A DNA stretch of 64,000 nt, from assembly GCA_035235625.1 (NCBI GenBank), contig CP141141.1, positions 14,257,968 to 14,321,967 of the forward strand, written 5' to 3'. Source of the stretch: Saururus chinensis (taxonomy: Eukaryota; Streptophyta; Magnoliopsida; Piperales; Saururaceae). The position numbers were made by a program, and so were the translations under genes. Positions 1 through 13,695 of the stretch are shown here, one piece after another; the first letter of the stretch is position 1, and each line of letters opens with the position of its first letter. Under the pieces are notes generated by a model, which ran no database searches, was not told where the DNA came from, and saw only the letters and a list, made by a program, of their open reading frames with translations.

Positions 1-586
1 CAAGAATGAGTTGTTAATAGTCAAAACATGCATAAAATGGTCAAACACAACCATGTGGGCCTATTAGATTTCATATTTCAACCAAGAGAACCAAATTCAG
101 GAAAGAGCTAATTTGGATAGATTTACACATCCTTAGTATTTTAGTCATATCTTTTTATAGAAACTTCAGATTAACATGATTTTGGTGGCATTGGAATGAA
201 TACTTCTATGGATACAATGACTATTGAAATAAAAAATTCATAGTTCTATCGATTTATGGGTCAAATCACACTTACAAAGGGACAACTTGTCGATCAACCG
301 GAGGCCAGCACATGGAGGATAATTAGAGAGAAAGTAAAAGATACCTATTTGATGAGAAAATATTTGATTGATCTATAATCTAAACATTGTCTTAGTCTTT
401 TATAATGATCATCAATGCCTTAGTCTTCTATATTATTTAATTTTATCTTAACACTTTTATTGCACAAATACTCTTTTACTCCCCTCTTAATTTTTTTTAA
501 ATATTTCTACATCTACTTGTGCACTTGTAAGGAATACAACTATAAGCTTTGGTTTAATTTAATCAATCAATAGATTAGGTGTAACA
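1..586 (+). mobile_element. 3' part of a Ty3/gypsy LTR (Athila/Tat-like)
   Basis: This is the right-hand part of a long terminal repeat whose left end lies outside the window. It aligns by eye with the complete solo LTR at 58383-59811: both share the 'ggaggcca/gaggccaa' block followed by 'catggaggat', and both share the terminal block 'ctacatc/catctac', 'acttgtg', 'aggt(g/a)taaca'. The LTR ends in CA at 586 and a primer-binding site follows at once, so this is the 5' LTR of a plus-strand element. Superfamily assignment rests on the primer site and the gag remnant downstream. Confidence 0.75.
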
Positions 587-592
587 AGTTTT

Positions 593-610
593 TGGCATTG
601 TTGTTGGAGA
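593..610 (+). other. Decayed primer-binding site, tRNA-Asp type
   Basis: The sequence TGGCATTGTTGTTGGAGA starts 6 bases after the LTR end. It matches TGGCGCCGTTGCCGGGGA, the site used by Athila-like and related plant gypsy elements that prime from tRNA-Asp. There are six differences in 18 bases and all are C-to-T or G-to-A transitions, the pattern left by deamination of methylated cytosine. The element is therefore old and was long silenced. Confidence 0.75.
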
Positions 611-999
611 TTGCAACGCGTAACAAGAATGCCAGTTACAAAATCTTCTCCCAATTCATTTTTTTCTTATTTTTTCTCTTCTTTTTCTTTTGTTGAAAGT
701 GAGAGTAGTACAATGAAAAATCATTGAAGAAACTGATTAGAAAGATCTCTTGGATTTATCATTTCTCAAATATTTAAAGAATGCCACTTAAAGCATTCTA
801 TGTAGTTTTATTTTACTTCTTTTATTTCATTTCTTTTAGTTCTTAGTATTATTATTTTTGTTAAAATTGTTTCTTGTAAATGTCAATCTTGAAATACTTT
901 GCCTTCGGATAATCCATAGATCTTCTTTCTTTTATGTTTACGTTGTTAATTATTTTGTATTAGTATCTTTACAAAAAGAATAAAAAAATATTTCGTTTT

Positions 1000-1700
1000 A
1001 TGCGCACATGGCAACATGACCAAAGTGGTCGCTTAACAAGTGTTAATAATGCTCTTAACATTTCTAAGTTTTCTCTTTCCTTAAACACTATGGATGAGGA
1101 TACAAGTAATAATGATGTTAATGAAGTACAAAATAATAAACAAGTTAAAATTTTTCATGATTATTTACATCCAACTAGAACAAATTCTCCTTCTTGCATG
1201 GTTTTTCCAACTAATGTAAGTGGTTTTGATCTCAAGCTTGGAGTAATTTAATTATTACCCACATTCTATGGCTTAGCCTCAGAAAGCCCATATTTATATG
1301 TAAAAGAGTTTGAAGAAGTTTGAGCAACTTTTTCAAACCAAAATATTTCTAATGATGTTATTAGGTTAAAACTCCTTCTATTTTCTTTAAAAGAAAAGGC
1401 AAAAAAATGGTGGAATTCTTTGAAGCCAAGATACATTAGAACATGGCAACAAATGCACATACAATTTTTGAAAAAGTTTTTCCCTACCCATAAAACTAAT
1501 GTACTTAGAAAGAATATTATGAATTTTTTTTAAAAAAGAGACTTCGTTTTCAATATTGGGAATGATTTAAAGAACTTTTGTTATTGTGTCCACATCATGA
1601 ATATAAAACATGGAATATAATTAGTTTCTTTTATAATGACTTAATATCTCAAATGTGTAAATTTGTGTAATTGATGTGTGATTGAGAGTTTTTGAATAAA
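1000..1700 (+). pseudogene. Ty3/gypsy gag remnant
   Basis: The stretch between about 1270 and 1530 translates into a typical retrotransposon gag (Retrotrans_gag) core: 'LRLKLLLFSLKEKAKKWW', then 'NSLKPRYIRTW', 'FLKKFFP' and 'LRKNIM'. The pattern LFSLKxKAKxWxxSL...W...FLxKFFP is diagnostic for plant gypsy gag. An open 83-codon segment at 1000-1251 is the likely N-terminal part. Several stop codons and frame changes interrupt the reading frame between 1250 and 1700, so no functional protein is made. It lies downstream of the LTR and primer site on the same strand. After 1700 no protease or polymerase can be recognised, and 1700-1890 is AT-rich sequence without a call. Confidence 0.75.
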
Positions 1701-1889
1701 GAACATAAGGAAGAATGAGACTATTTTAATGGATTAGTTGAAAATGTCTAATCATAGGAAGATTCTAATAAATTTGAAAAAACTAATAAGACAAATTTTA
1801 ACGTGTCAACTGAGGGGGTATGTACTTTCTTAAAGAAGAGAATGATATGAAAATAAAAATTGCAAGTTTAACTAGAAAGGTGTTGGTTT

Positions 1890-3127
1890 GTGAACTATGT
1901 ATATGATATAGACAAATCGAGAAAAATAAAGTACATCTAACTAGCAATTAAGTTACAAGATATATCTTCATCTTTTTAAATAAAATGACCACATATTTTG
2001 TTCAAATTTAAGTGCCTAATTCCAATGTGTTCTAACATAAATTTTGCAATCAAATCAGAAAGTAAACACACAAGAATTTTTACGTAGATACCTAAGGAAA
2101 AACCACAGGATACTATATCTAAATCAACTATGTACTATATAAAGTTGAAATTATAGAATTAATGATTATAAAGATAAAAGACTCATTTTTCTTCAAACGG
2201 TTGGTCCTCCAAATGACTCTTGAATTTTGAATCAACCACTCTTAGTTGTTTGCTGGCCATAGTTTGATCTTCTCTTATTTGTGCTCTTTGATTAGTGTAG
2301 ATCTTTCATCTCCTCCTTTGGCATGAATCTTTTATTATCTTAATCTTCTTAGTAACAATCTTCAGTAAACACCATGCCTCACATGTGCTTTTGTGTTCTC
2401 ATCTCACTATTAATCACTTTTTTTTATATAGGTAGAGACTTTCTCACTCTAGAACAAAAATTCTCTCAAAATTCTATTGGAGGAACACACAAGCTCTCTA
2501 AATTTTTGACATCTTCTCTCTTCTCTTCATCACGTCCTAATCTCCTTTTATCGACTCCCAAGTCCCAAAAGGAATATAATACCAACTATGAATCCAAATC
2601 AAATTGAAAATGTTTAATTTAAGAAACTTTGCACTCAATTAATAGATCGTTCCATAGGGCAATCGCTTGATCCTTGTTCATTTCCCTTATGACTCTTCCA
2701 TCGATTGATCCATCCACCTAGAGATCAATTGATAAACTCTTGGCTTCATTTAACTTATTTATTTTTTGTAATATTCTTTTGCAGAAGTGATTGATTGCTC
2801 TTACAAATTTCATAGATTCTAGTACAATTCATTATCGATTGATTGTTAAAAACTCGCAATTGATTGTCCTGACTGGATTCTTAAATTTTCAATATGTAAA
2901 CCTCCAATCGTCACCATTCTTTCACCTAAAGTCTCTTCTACCATAAATGTGTGAATGTGATGTATGTATGTGTTTTTACTTTACGAAAACATGAATTTGA
3001 GTCTTCCTTTTGTTCCACCTTCAAATATCAATCTTCAGACTTAATCAAACTATATATATGTGTGTGTGTGTGCATGTGATCATAAAAATAAGCCAATATA
3101 TAACATAAGGACACTTATGTTCTTACA
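1890..3127 (-). mobile_element. LTR (minus strand), family S-like
   Basis: On the minus strand this LTR begins with TGTAAGAACATAAGTG at 3127. The minus-strand purine tract (plus strand 'atctccccctttggc', 3128-3142) lies directly before it, so it is the 3' LTR of a minus-strand element. Like other family S LTRs it contains clustered 'atcgattgatc'-type motifs (2700-2870) and the block related to 'acacaag(a/g)attttta' near 2070. The left boundary near 1890 is approximate, because no clean TG end or target duplication could be placed. Confidence 0.55.
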
Positions 3128-4720
3128 ATCTCCCCCTTTGGCTATTTTGTGACAAAACACTACAACCCGTCTTCTGCAAATTAGAAATTACAACTCTACA
3201 ATGCATAATCAGATTTCGACAGATTACCAACAATGACTTTCCCCCTTAATCTATAACACTCTACTTTTATTGTGGTGTGGTCTTCAACTTGTAATCGACC
3301 CGCACATCACAAACTACAACATACTCGCATAATACTATTTAAAGAAACATGTAAATACAAAATTCAAATATTCAAGTAAGTAAATGATTAATCAAATTAC
3401 ATCCAAATCAAGAAATTTCTCTTTTTGTCAATTCAACCTATATTTTCTTTTTCATGCTCTCTATTAGCTTTTTACCCTCAATATTTAAGGTTTTCTCTAG
3501 CCCAAATTTCTCCCCCTTTTGTCACAAATAGACAAAAGGAGATCAAGGTAAAGAAGGAAAAAATAGAGAAAAAATTTGTAAACTAATTTGAAACCACATC
3601 TAAAATCAATTTTAGGAGAATCAAATAAAATATAAAAAAACAAAGTGTGTTGTTAACCATATAGTAGTATTAATTGTAAACACACTATCTAAGTTTTATA
3701 ATAGCACACCATATGTATCTTATATTAGCATAACATAATCTCATTACTCACTTGACCAAAGAATCACAATTTTAAGTTTCAAGCCTCGTATTAAAAAAAT
3801 ATGCAAATGTATTTTACTTCAAGTTAAAGACTATACCATAATCATTTAAAACAATCATCAGGATATCAATGGATAATATAATCAAAATCAACTTTTTTCT
3901 TCCACTACTTTGGCAATTGAGTTTGTCGAGGAACTTAGTCCATGCTTACATTCCGTTTGATCATTTATTTACATTGAATAAGTAAAAGATACAAGCATTG
4001 ATACAAAATTCTATTTTGTTTGTTGTCATTCTCTATGCCCTTTGCCTTTTTTAATTTTGGTTTTTTATTATTTATTTTATTTTTATTTTTGGGCTATCAA
4101 TGGCTTATTCTTAGTTCTCTGACCTTGCACTATATAATTTTTTTTATTCTAAGCCTTTTCCAGTGTCAAGGGGATGATAACTTTCACATTAACATAATAT
4201 TTCTTATGTAGGCAGCCCTCTTCATCATCTTTATGAGAATTATTAATGACAACGTTTACATCAAGTGTTCACAATAAAATATAAACATATTAAATATCAT
4301 CCATCATACAAAAGAATCCAAATTACTCAATTACCTTATACTACCTCATAACATCAGAGTCGAGAAATAAATCAATTATATTATTATATATTTAACCCAA
4401 TAGATGATCTTAAATTTCTATAATGAGTACTAAGATTTTCACTAAATCAACAATGCATAGATTATTATTATAAATCTTGAAACTTTACTCAAATGACATT
4501 CAATTAGTTCATTACAAACAAGGGAATAAAAATCTCTTATGGAACTATTCTAGGATAGCAAGTTCAATGGCTTTTCTAAGGTTAAAGAAGATTGATATTC
4601 AATTAGTCCTCTTAAAAACCTTTTATGGAATTTACAATATGAAGACTGACTTTTGAAGGTGGAATAAATGAAGACTCGAATTCATGTTTTCGACAACTAA
4701 AAATACACACACATTACATT
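3128..4720 (-). mobile_element. Non-coding 3' interior of a minus-strand LTR element
   Basis: It starts with the polypurine tract complement at 3128-3142 followed by 'tattttgtgacaaaacac', the same layout as at 53061-53100 and 56668-56710. A second pyrimidine run, 'ctcccccttttgtcacaaa', at about 3511 also recurs in the other copies (for example near 56922). I see no coding domain. The rest is AT-rich and its right boundary is a guess. Confidence 0.45.
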
Positions 4721-4727
4721 CACACAA

Positions 4728-5690
4728 TTTTGGGATTTTTTATTATATATTAAATAATAAATATTAATTAAATTTAAAGGCATTTGTGACTCATTGTTCT
4801 ATGTGTCGCAATTTGCGATATAAGAATAATGCATCGCATATACAAAATAGTATTTGTGATGCATAATCTTATGAATCATAAATACCTTATTTTTAAAAAA
4901 ATAATTGTTTTATTTCTTCTCTTTCTCCTCTCACCCTCTCTCTCTTATTTCTCTCTCCCATCTCTCTTCTCTCTCTTCTCTCTCTTTTATCTTTTCTCTC
5001 TTTGTCACTTTCCCCACTCAACTCTCTTCTCTCTTTGTCTCTCTCTCCCTCACTCTCTCTTCTGTCTCTCACTCCCTCTCTCTCTTCTATGTCACCTCTC
5101 ACTCTCCTCTCCCTCATGCGAGTCAGAGTGAACCTAGGCTATGAGGACGAGAGGGGGAAAAGCAAAAGAATTTAATTTGAGTTCTTTGGGATTTTGTTAT
5201 TATATATTAAATAATAAAAAATAATTAAATTTAAAGGTATTTGCAATGCATTTCTCTGTGTAGCAAATAGCATGGGTATTTGAACCATATATTTATATGC
5301 ATAGTAAATACCTTATATTTTAAAAAAACTTTATTTTATTTCTTCTCACTCCTCTCTCTTCTCTTTCTCTTCTCTATTCTCTCTCTTCTCTTTCTCTTCT
5401 CTATTCTCTCTCTTCTCTCGCTCTTTCTCTTCTCTCTCCTATCTCTTCTCTCACTAACTCTTTCCCTCTCTCTCCTCTTGCTCTTCTATCTCTCTCTCTC
5501 TTCTTTTCTCTTCTCTCTCTCTCTTCTTTTCTCTTCTCTCTCTCTCTCATCTCTATCTCTTCTCTCGCATCTTCCCTCTCCTCTCTCTTTCTCATCTCTC
5601 TCTCTCTTCTCTTCTCTCACTTTCTATTTCTCATCTTTCTCGTCTCTTTTTCTTTCTTCTCTTTCTCTCTCTATCCTGAAGGTATATGCT
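4728..5690. repeat. Tandem duplication with long CT tracts
   Basis: Two head-to-tail units (about 4728-5181 and 5182-5690) share 'tattatatattaaataata', an AT-rich block, a 'gcaaa/gcatcgc' hairpin-type segment and 'aaataccttat', and each then ends in a CT-rich run. The CT-rich runs are at about 4914-5106 and 5338-5682. The serine/leucine/phenylalanine-rich and arginine/glutamate-rich reading frames here are products of the simple repeat, not genes. The short 'ttgcgat...atcgca' hairpins resemble CACTA subterminal repeats, but no CACTA terminus was found. Confidence 0.7.
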
Positions 5691-7388
5691 TTTGGGTCAC
5701 ATCACTGGATAAAACGTCATATCATCTTAAAAGGACCTTTTAAGCTTAACCTACCTCCCTAGGAGAGTTCTTGTTTGAAGGCCCTTTAAGCCATTTTACT
5801 TTCCCATCTAAATAGGCACTGAATATGCTATTTTTGTCTCCTTTCTTCTACCTATTTTTCAACCATTTACATAGGAACCTTATGATAAACTATAAAAGTT
5901 TACATATATTCTCCCCAATCTTATACTTGTTCCTTCCGCTTTTTGGCTCCTAGAAAGTTGGAATAGGAAAACACTCATCTTGGGGTGGGCTTACTACTTA
6001 GATGCTTTCAACAATTATCTAAAAGAATATTCTTGTCTCTGTTTATGTCTCACGTTGTCCAGCAATAGCTATAACGATGATATGTTAAGTACTTAAGTAG
6101 TTTTTTTAGTTTTATCTAATAGGAATTTATGTTTTACGTAGGGTAAGAAGGATTATGCATCATCTGTGTTAACATAGTCAAACTTATCACAATTGTGCAT
6201 ACAATGAAAACACATTAGACATGATAAAAAAAATATTATTTTCCCTAATATTAGATAGTTATGAAATAAATTGCATTTGAAAGATCTGGAAGTTATCTTT
6301 CCTAATGCTAGTAATGGATCATCAATAAGAGTTAAGCAAAAAGTTATGCCCAACGGAATTGGTGAATAGTGAAGGACTCTCAGGTTAATCTCGTGGGGTG
6401 AGATTTAGACTCATGCACACGTGATTGGGCGAGCAAATTTTATTAATCCAGACTCTTTACAATTATGGAAGGCACTCGAATTCCTTCTCAATGGGGCCTA
6501 TAAATAGAGTATTCAAGGACTTTTTGAGGGGCTAAATGCTGCTACAAACAAGAGAAGAGACTCAAAGGTGTGAAGAAGAAGTCATGAAGATCTTCCTCAA
6601 CATGTTAGGTTTTCCATCAACCATGAGTGGCTAAACATGAAATTAGGGATGTGGTGAAACCCTAGATGAGTAGCAATTTCTTTTATTTCTGATTTAGAAT
6701 TTTGATTGATATATGACAACTATATAACATGATGTTTCTTCAATGAAATAAGTTTTAATTGTTTATTTGATGCTATATTGAATTAATTTATATAGTAGAT
6801 GATAGATCTATGTAGTATTGATATTCAACATCTAATCTAATACTTGTAATTTAGACAAGATAGTTATTTGATAAGATTTATGCTTACATGGTCAAGGAAT
6901 TGGATGAGATGCTAAAATTTGATGAGTCATGCCTATAACCTAAGTAGTGTAGATGACTCGTTCTATGCCAAAAATAGTTCATGACATAAAATTAATTACT
7001 AATTTATCTAAGTTATTCTAGCTTGTAGCCAAGAACACTTCTTTCATATGCATACATATTCTAGATTGGACATTGTGGACATTGCTGCAAATTTTAGTGG
7101 TGGATTCGTATTCCTAAGCTATTTGCCCATAGATATTTTACTTTCAGACTTTTTGTTGTAGTTTTAGATTCTAATAAATTGGACAAGAGATATTAGACTT
7201 AGTTAATTGAATTATTGCAATCCTTGAGGATTTGGCACGTTTGTACTCGCCATAGTCCACGCAATTGTGTGCTTGTAAGGGTTGGAGATTTGACCAATCA
7301 CCTTCTTTCTTCTACTTACCTACATACGTAGCAATTAATCGACCTGAAAGGAAAATTTTCTTTTGTTTCTTCTTTTCTTTTTCGTCAT
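5690..7388 (+). mobile_element. Probable gypsy LTR (plus strand)
   Basis: It has the structure of a plant gypsy LTR. A TATA box TATAAATAG at 6499-6507 is followed by a leader with 'agaagaag' runs, then 'accatgagtggctaaac' near 6620 and 'aaaccctag' near 6657; this combination is common in Athila/Tat-type LTRs. At 7389 'tggtgccctttggga' may be a decayed TGGCGCC primer site. Part of it (about 6890-7050) resembles the reverse complement of the solo LTR at 41100-42239. Both ends are approximate and no interior coding sequence follows. Confidence 0.45.
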
Positions 7389-8452
7389 TGGTGCCCTTTG
7401 GGATTTCAAAAATATGGACCCCCCCACACAAATCATGGTTGCAGAACATGAGTTTGAACCTGCACTTTATTGGTCACCTAGTCCATTTGGTCATATACAT
7501 GGTTCGTAGTGGTTGGTATAATTTAACACATAGATTACAACATGTAAGAACAAGCACACTTACCTATGCTAAATGAGGGACGAAGTGCCCTAAAATGCAG
7601 GCACATTGTCTTATGGCTTTTGTTCATGAAACTGAGCATTCATTATAAAGGAATGGTGTCTAACATTATTCATTATCCATTCCATATAGTCAAGTGTTAC
7701 TCATTCATTCCATACACGTATTCTCCTTCCGTGCTAAGTCCACATTAATTGTTGAAATGATCATTTTTTAACAAGGAAGCATAGATATGGATACAAGACA
7801 CAGGTATAGGCACGACAATATAACAATTTTAAAAAAATCAAGATACAATACTAGGGGATATGTATTAAAATATTATTTTTAGGTATATTTTTAGTTAGTT
7901 CTTGTATTAAAAGCTTAATTATAATGAGAAATGTAGTTATATGTCTAAAATGCTATTACAAATACCTCATATTTACATAGAAAGTAATCCTACAAAGAGT
8001 ATATTACTTTAGAACAATTTTACTTAAATCTTTTGAGCAGAAAATATATAGTTCTAAGTCAAATAATATTTGTTTAATGTTTACCTTATTTAGAAAGGAT
8101 TTAGTGAAGTAATTTAATTTATAGTTGATGTAAGATATTAAAAGTAAGACACACATGTAGCTATATCCAGTAGGGATACAAATACGATACAAATATAATA
8201 CATGTTTTGAAGTATCAACGCTTCTTTGTTTTTAAGGGACATTGGGCTCACAATTAGGAGATGAGAAAATGCTTCATCCACTCATGCATTTTACTTAGTC
8301 AATAATGAGTTTTTTTTTACAACAAATCTAGAGGCTGATCATGAGAAGCACATACTTCAAGTTTTACTCCATCCACAACACATTTTCCTCTCTCACAATG
8401 CCTATTGAATAAAAACACATTTTCCTCCCAACACACTTGCTTAAAAAATAAT
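7389..8452. other. No gene recognised
   Basis: AT-rich sequence with short open frames only. No splice pattern, conserved protein or clear repeat boundary was seen. It may be the decayed interior of the LTR element to the left. Confidence 0.4.
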
Positions 8453-8825
8453 TTTCATTTGCGACGAAATTTTAATGTTGCAAAATTAAAATAAATTATT
8501 AAACAATAATTTAAAAAAATTAATTTTCTTTTATTTGTGACAAACAAATACTGTTGCAAACAAATACAACAAAAATATTTTTTCTCCTTGCATATATAAT
8601 ATTTTTTGCAACAAATTAGGAGTCTTTGCAACTTATTATCTACTTTTTCGTGACACAAAAAATTGTTGTAAAAGGTTTCTATTTGTGACAAATGAGATTT
8701 GTGGCAAAGTACTTTTTTCACAATTTTACAACAAGATTGTTTTTGTGGCAAAAAACCTTTTGCAACGATACGTATTTTTATGCAACAAATTTATGTGTTG
8801 CAAAAAGATATATTTTGTTGTAGTG
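8453..8825. mobile_element. CACTA-type terminus with subterminal hairpins
   Basis: The right end is TTTTGTTGTAGTG at 8813-8825, the complement of the CACTACAACAAAA terminus of En/Spm-like elements. The preceding 370 bases hold repeated short inverted pairs such as 'tttgcgac...gttgcaaa' and 'tttgtgac...ttgtggcaaa', typical of CACTA subterminal repeats. No matching left CACTA end could be placed, so this is either a short deletion derivative or a fragment. It carries no transposase. Confidence 0.6.
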
Positions 8826-9380
8826 TAATCAAACAATGAGACAATTCATTTAGGATAATTTTTTTCACTATGGTCTATAAAGTGGTATGGAGATCATATG
8901 TATAGTGTAAGCTTGAAACTAAAGGCCCAATTGGAGGCCCATTGGGGAGCACATTTGTGGTTCATTTGAGGCCCATTTATATTTGATTTAGGCTGAACTA
9001 TGATTCCATGCAATTTTTTGTATGCCATTTAATTTCTTTACAGGTGACAGGAATGAAATTATGTTTGACCCGCAAATGCTCTATAAACCCTCTCATTAAG
9101 TGCACCTCGAAATACCCGTTGGCAACGCATTTAAGGATAATTTAAAAGAACATTTGTGCTAATGCATTTGTGAGTGGGTAGTCATAAATAGACTTGTGAC
9201 CAATTTTTATAATCAAGGCTTGGTGCTTAACAATGGGAGGATGCTCTATCACTTAAACTTTGAGAACTAGATTTAACAATTCTCAAAGTTTCTTTTTTCC
9301 ACATGTCTATTAGTTATGCATTGGGATCATAGTAAGTGGCCATAAAAATATGTTTCATCCAAATGAGATTTGAACTAAAG
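8826..9380. other. No gene recognised
   Basis: Mixed AT-rich sequence. A short inverted repeat around 'aactttgagaa...ttctcaaagttt' lies at 9257-9291. Nothing else could be assigned. Confidence 0.4.
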
Positions 9381-10430
9381 CCTTCTAATCCATTGTGGAG
9401 CCACAAAATCCCTGCCAGCCATGAATGCTCTCACAAGTTTTATGGCTCGCTGGGCTGTTGGGAGATAACTCACAAGTCAATGCTCCACAGCGGATCCAAA
9501 GCCTGAACTAAATTGCTGATGCAGGGAGGAAGCATTCATTGATAAAAAATTATGCAGTATCTCCCCATGACCGTCTACAGACTCCGAAAGCTAATATAGC
9601 TGCAGAATGGAATCGAAAAGTGTAATCTTGAAAGAACATTTTTATTCTTTGGCCTATTCATTGCTTGTCAACCCAATAATTGCGTATTCCATCTTCCCCA
9701 TCAGATTCAAGCCACAGATCTCTTATCAACTTAGCACTCCCAGCGCCACATGGGTGCCAACTTCCCTTCATCTCTCAAATATCTGTCACTTCTGTATGAT
9801 TCCAATTGAATGGCATGAGCCCTTCATACGTCTTCCTGCTTATCCCCCATGATCTATATATCCAAAGATTCAAAGAAAGGAAAAGAGATTCCAAAAATTT
9901 TTCTTCTAAAGGGGATGCCCGGAGGGTGGTGACAGGATATTCACTTTTCAAGATCTGCTTCCTCGATATATGTTGGACTAGCTTAGCTTGACATGCCCAA
10001 ATCAAATATCTAAACGAATCATATTAATTTGAACAACTGAATCCCATGTCCAAGTTGACAGCAGGAAGGACCATCAGGAATCGGATCGCCACCTTTGGGG
10101 AAGGGAAGAGCTAAAGGTTCCAGGATAAGGGTACGTCAAAGGACCATTTTTGGAAGAGAATCTCTCCCGTAGTTGCACCGGTCTCTTTCCTCAAATGATG
10201 ATTGTCCTTGGTTCTCATTTCTGGGGTGAGAATGATCTCCATTCATGGAAATATGTACCAGATGATTGAAATGATTAGCTGTGGAGATAAGAGGATAGAG
10301 ACCCATTTTCTTCTTTTCGCCTGTTGCTTTCATTCTAAAGAAGGCGAAAGTGATTTGTCGGTGACAGTTTTGTGGATCTGTGCTTAAAACTATCCTTGCT
10401 CTATACAATGCACAACTTTAGAACGTGTAT
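9380..10430. other. Higher-GC unassigned stretch, possible old gene fragment
   Basis: This kilobase is visibly less AT-rich than its surroundings and contains overlapping open frames of 60-90 codons on both strands (9607-9852 plus, 9775-10005 minus, 10136-10408 minus). None has a motif I recognise, and stop codons break every longer translation. It could be a decayed host gene, a captured fragment, or a non-coding low-copy region. I do not call a gene here. Confidence 0.3.
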
Positions 10431-10991
10431 TGAAAAATAACAACAAATCAATAAAGAAAACACGTAAAGAGTGTCCAAACTGAATCAGTCCCATTTTAGC
10501 TAAGACATTATCTTATTCGAATGCTTACTCTCATCAATCCTACCCTTATTTCTTTTCCTGTCCGTACTTTTTGTCTAAAAATTAGTCCAGAGATGCAAGT
10601 TGACTGAAAATTGAACCAGCAATTTACATTTTGAGTTGCTATTGATGATTATTTAAGTGATAATTACTTAAGTTATCTATTTTCCCTAAAGTTATCAGCA
10701 CAAGGATCAATGGTTTGATGCAAATAAATCTGGCTCCCCTGGTAGTTTTTTAGTATTAGTTACAGTTTGTGGGGTGTTCCAATGGAATTACAGTCCCCTT
10801 ACCATGAGCCCATGTGATTGTACTTGAGCCACGGCATCGTGAGCTGTTTGATAGAATCCAACAGAACGTGTTATTCAGAGGGCAGGCAGCCCTTAGCTAA
10901 TATGTATTATCCGATCTCACTCCAATGGCTTACATGGCTCCTCTTGAACCTGGCCTCCATGTTAACTTTTCAATGAAAATATATAATTATA

Positions 10992-11222
10992 TACCCCCTT
11001 CGTCCCATATTAATAGCTACACTTAGAAAAATAGTAATTTTTATTAAATAGTAAAATTCACATATAAGAAAAAGAAAAAAAAACCTTAAAATACTATTTT
11101 TTAAGTACCCAACTTCTTAAATTTAATAAAATAAAGCTATTAATTTAGAACAAACTTTGTTATGAAACTATTAATTCAGAACAAACTTTTTTACCAAACT
11201 ATTAATTTAAGACAAAGAAAAT
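10992..11222 (+). mobile_element. Stowaway-like MITE, copy 1
   Basis: It opens with 'taccccccttcgtcccata' type sequence and the segment 'ttaatagctacactta', and it contains repeated 'ctattaattta' blocks. The same order of blocks occurs in the copies at 29287-29495 and 34908-35096. Termini are imperfect here. The element is non-coding and flanked by TA. Confidence 0.6.

Positions 11223-13695
<2,473 letters not shown>

Noticed and set aside
4829-5762. Ser/Leu/Phe-rich frames, with Arg/Glu-rich frames on the other strand
   Set aside because: Translations of CT/GA simple repeats.
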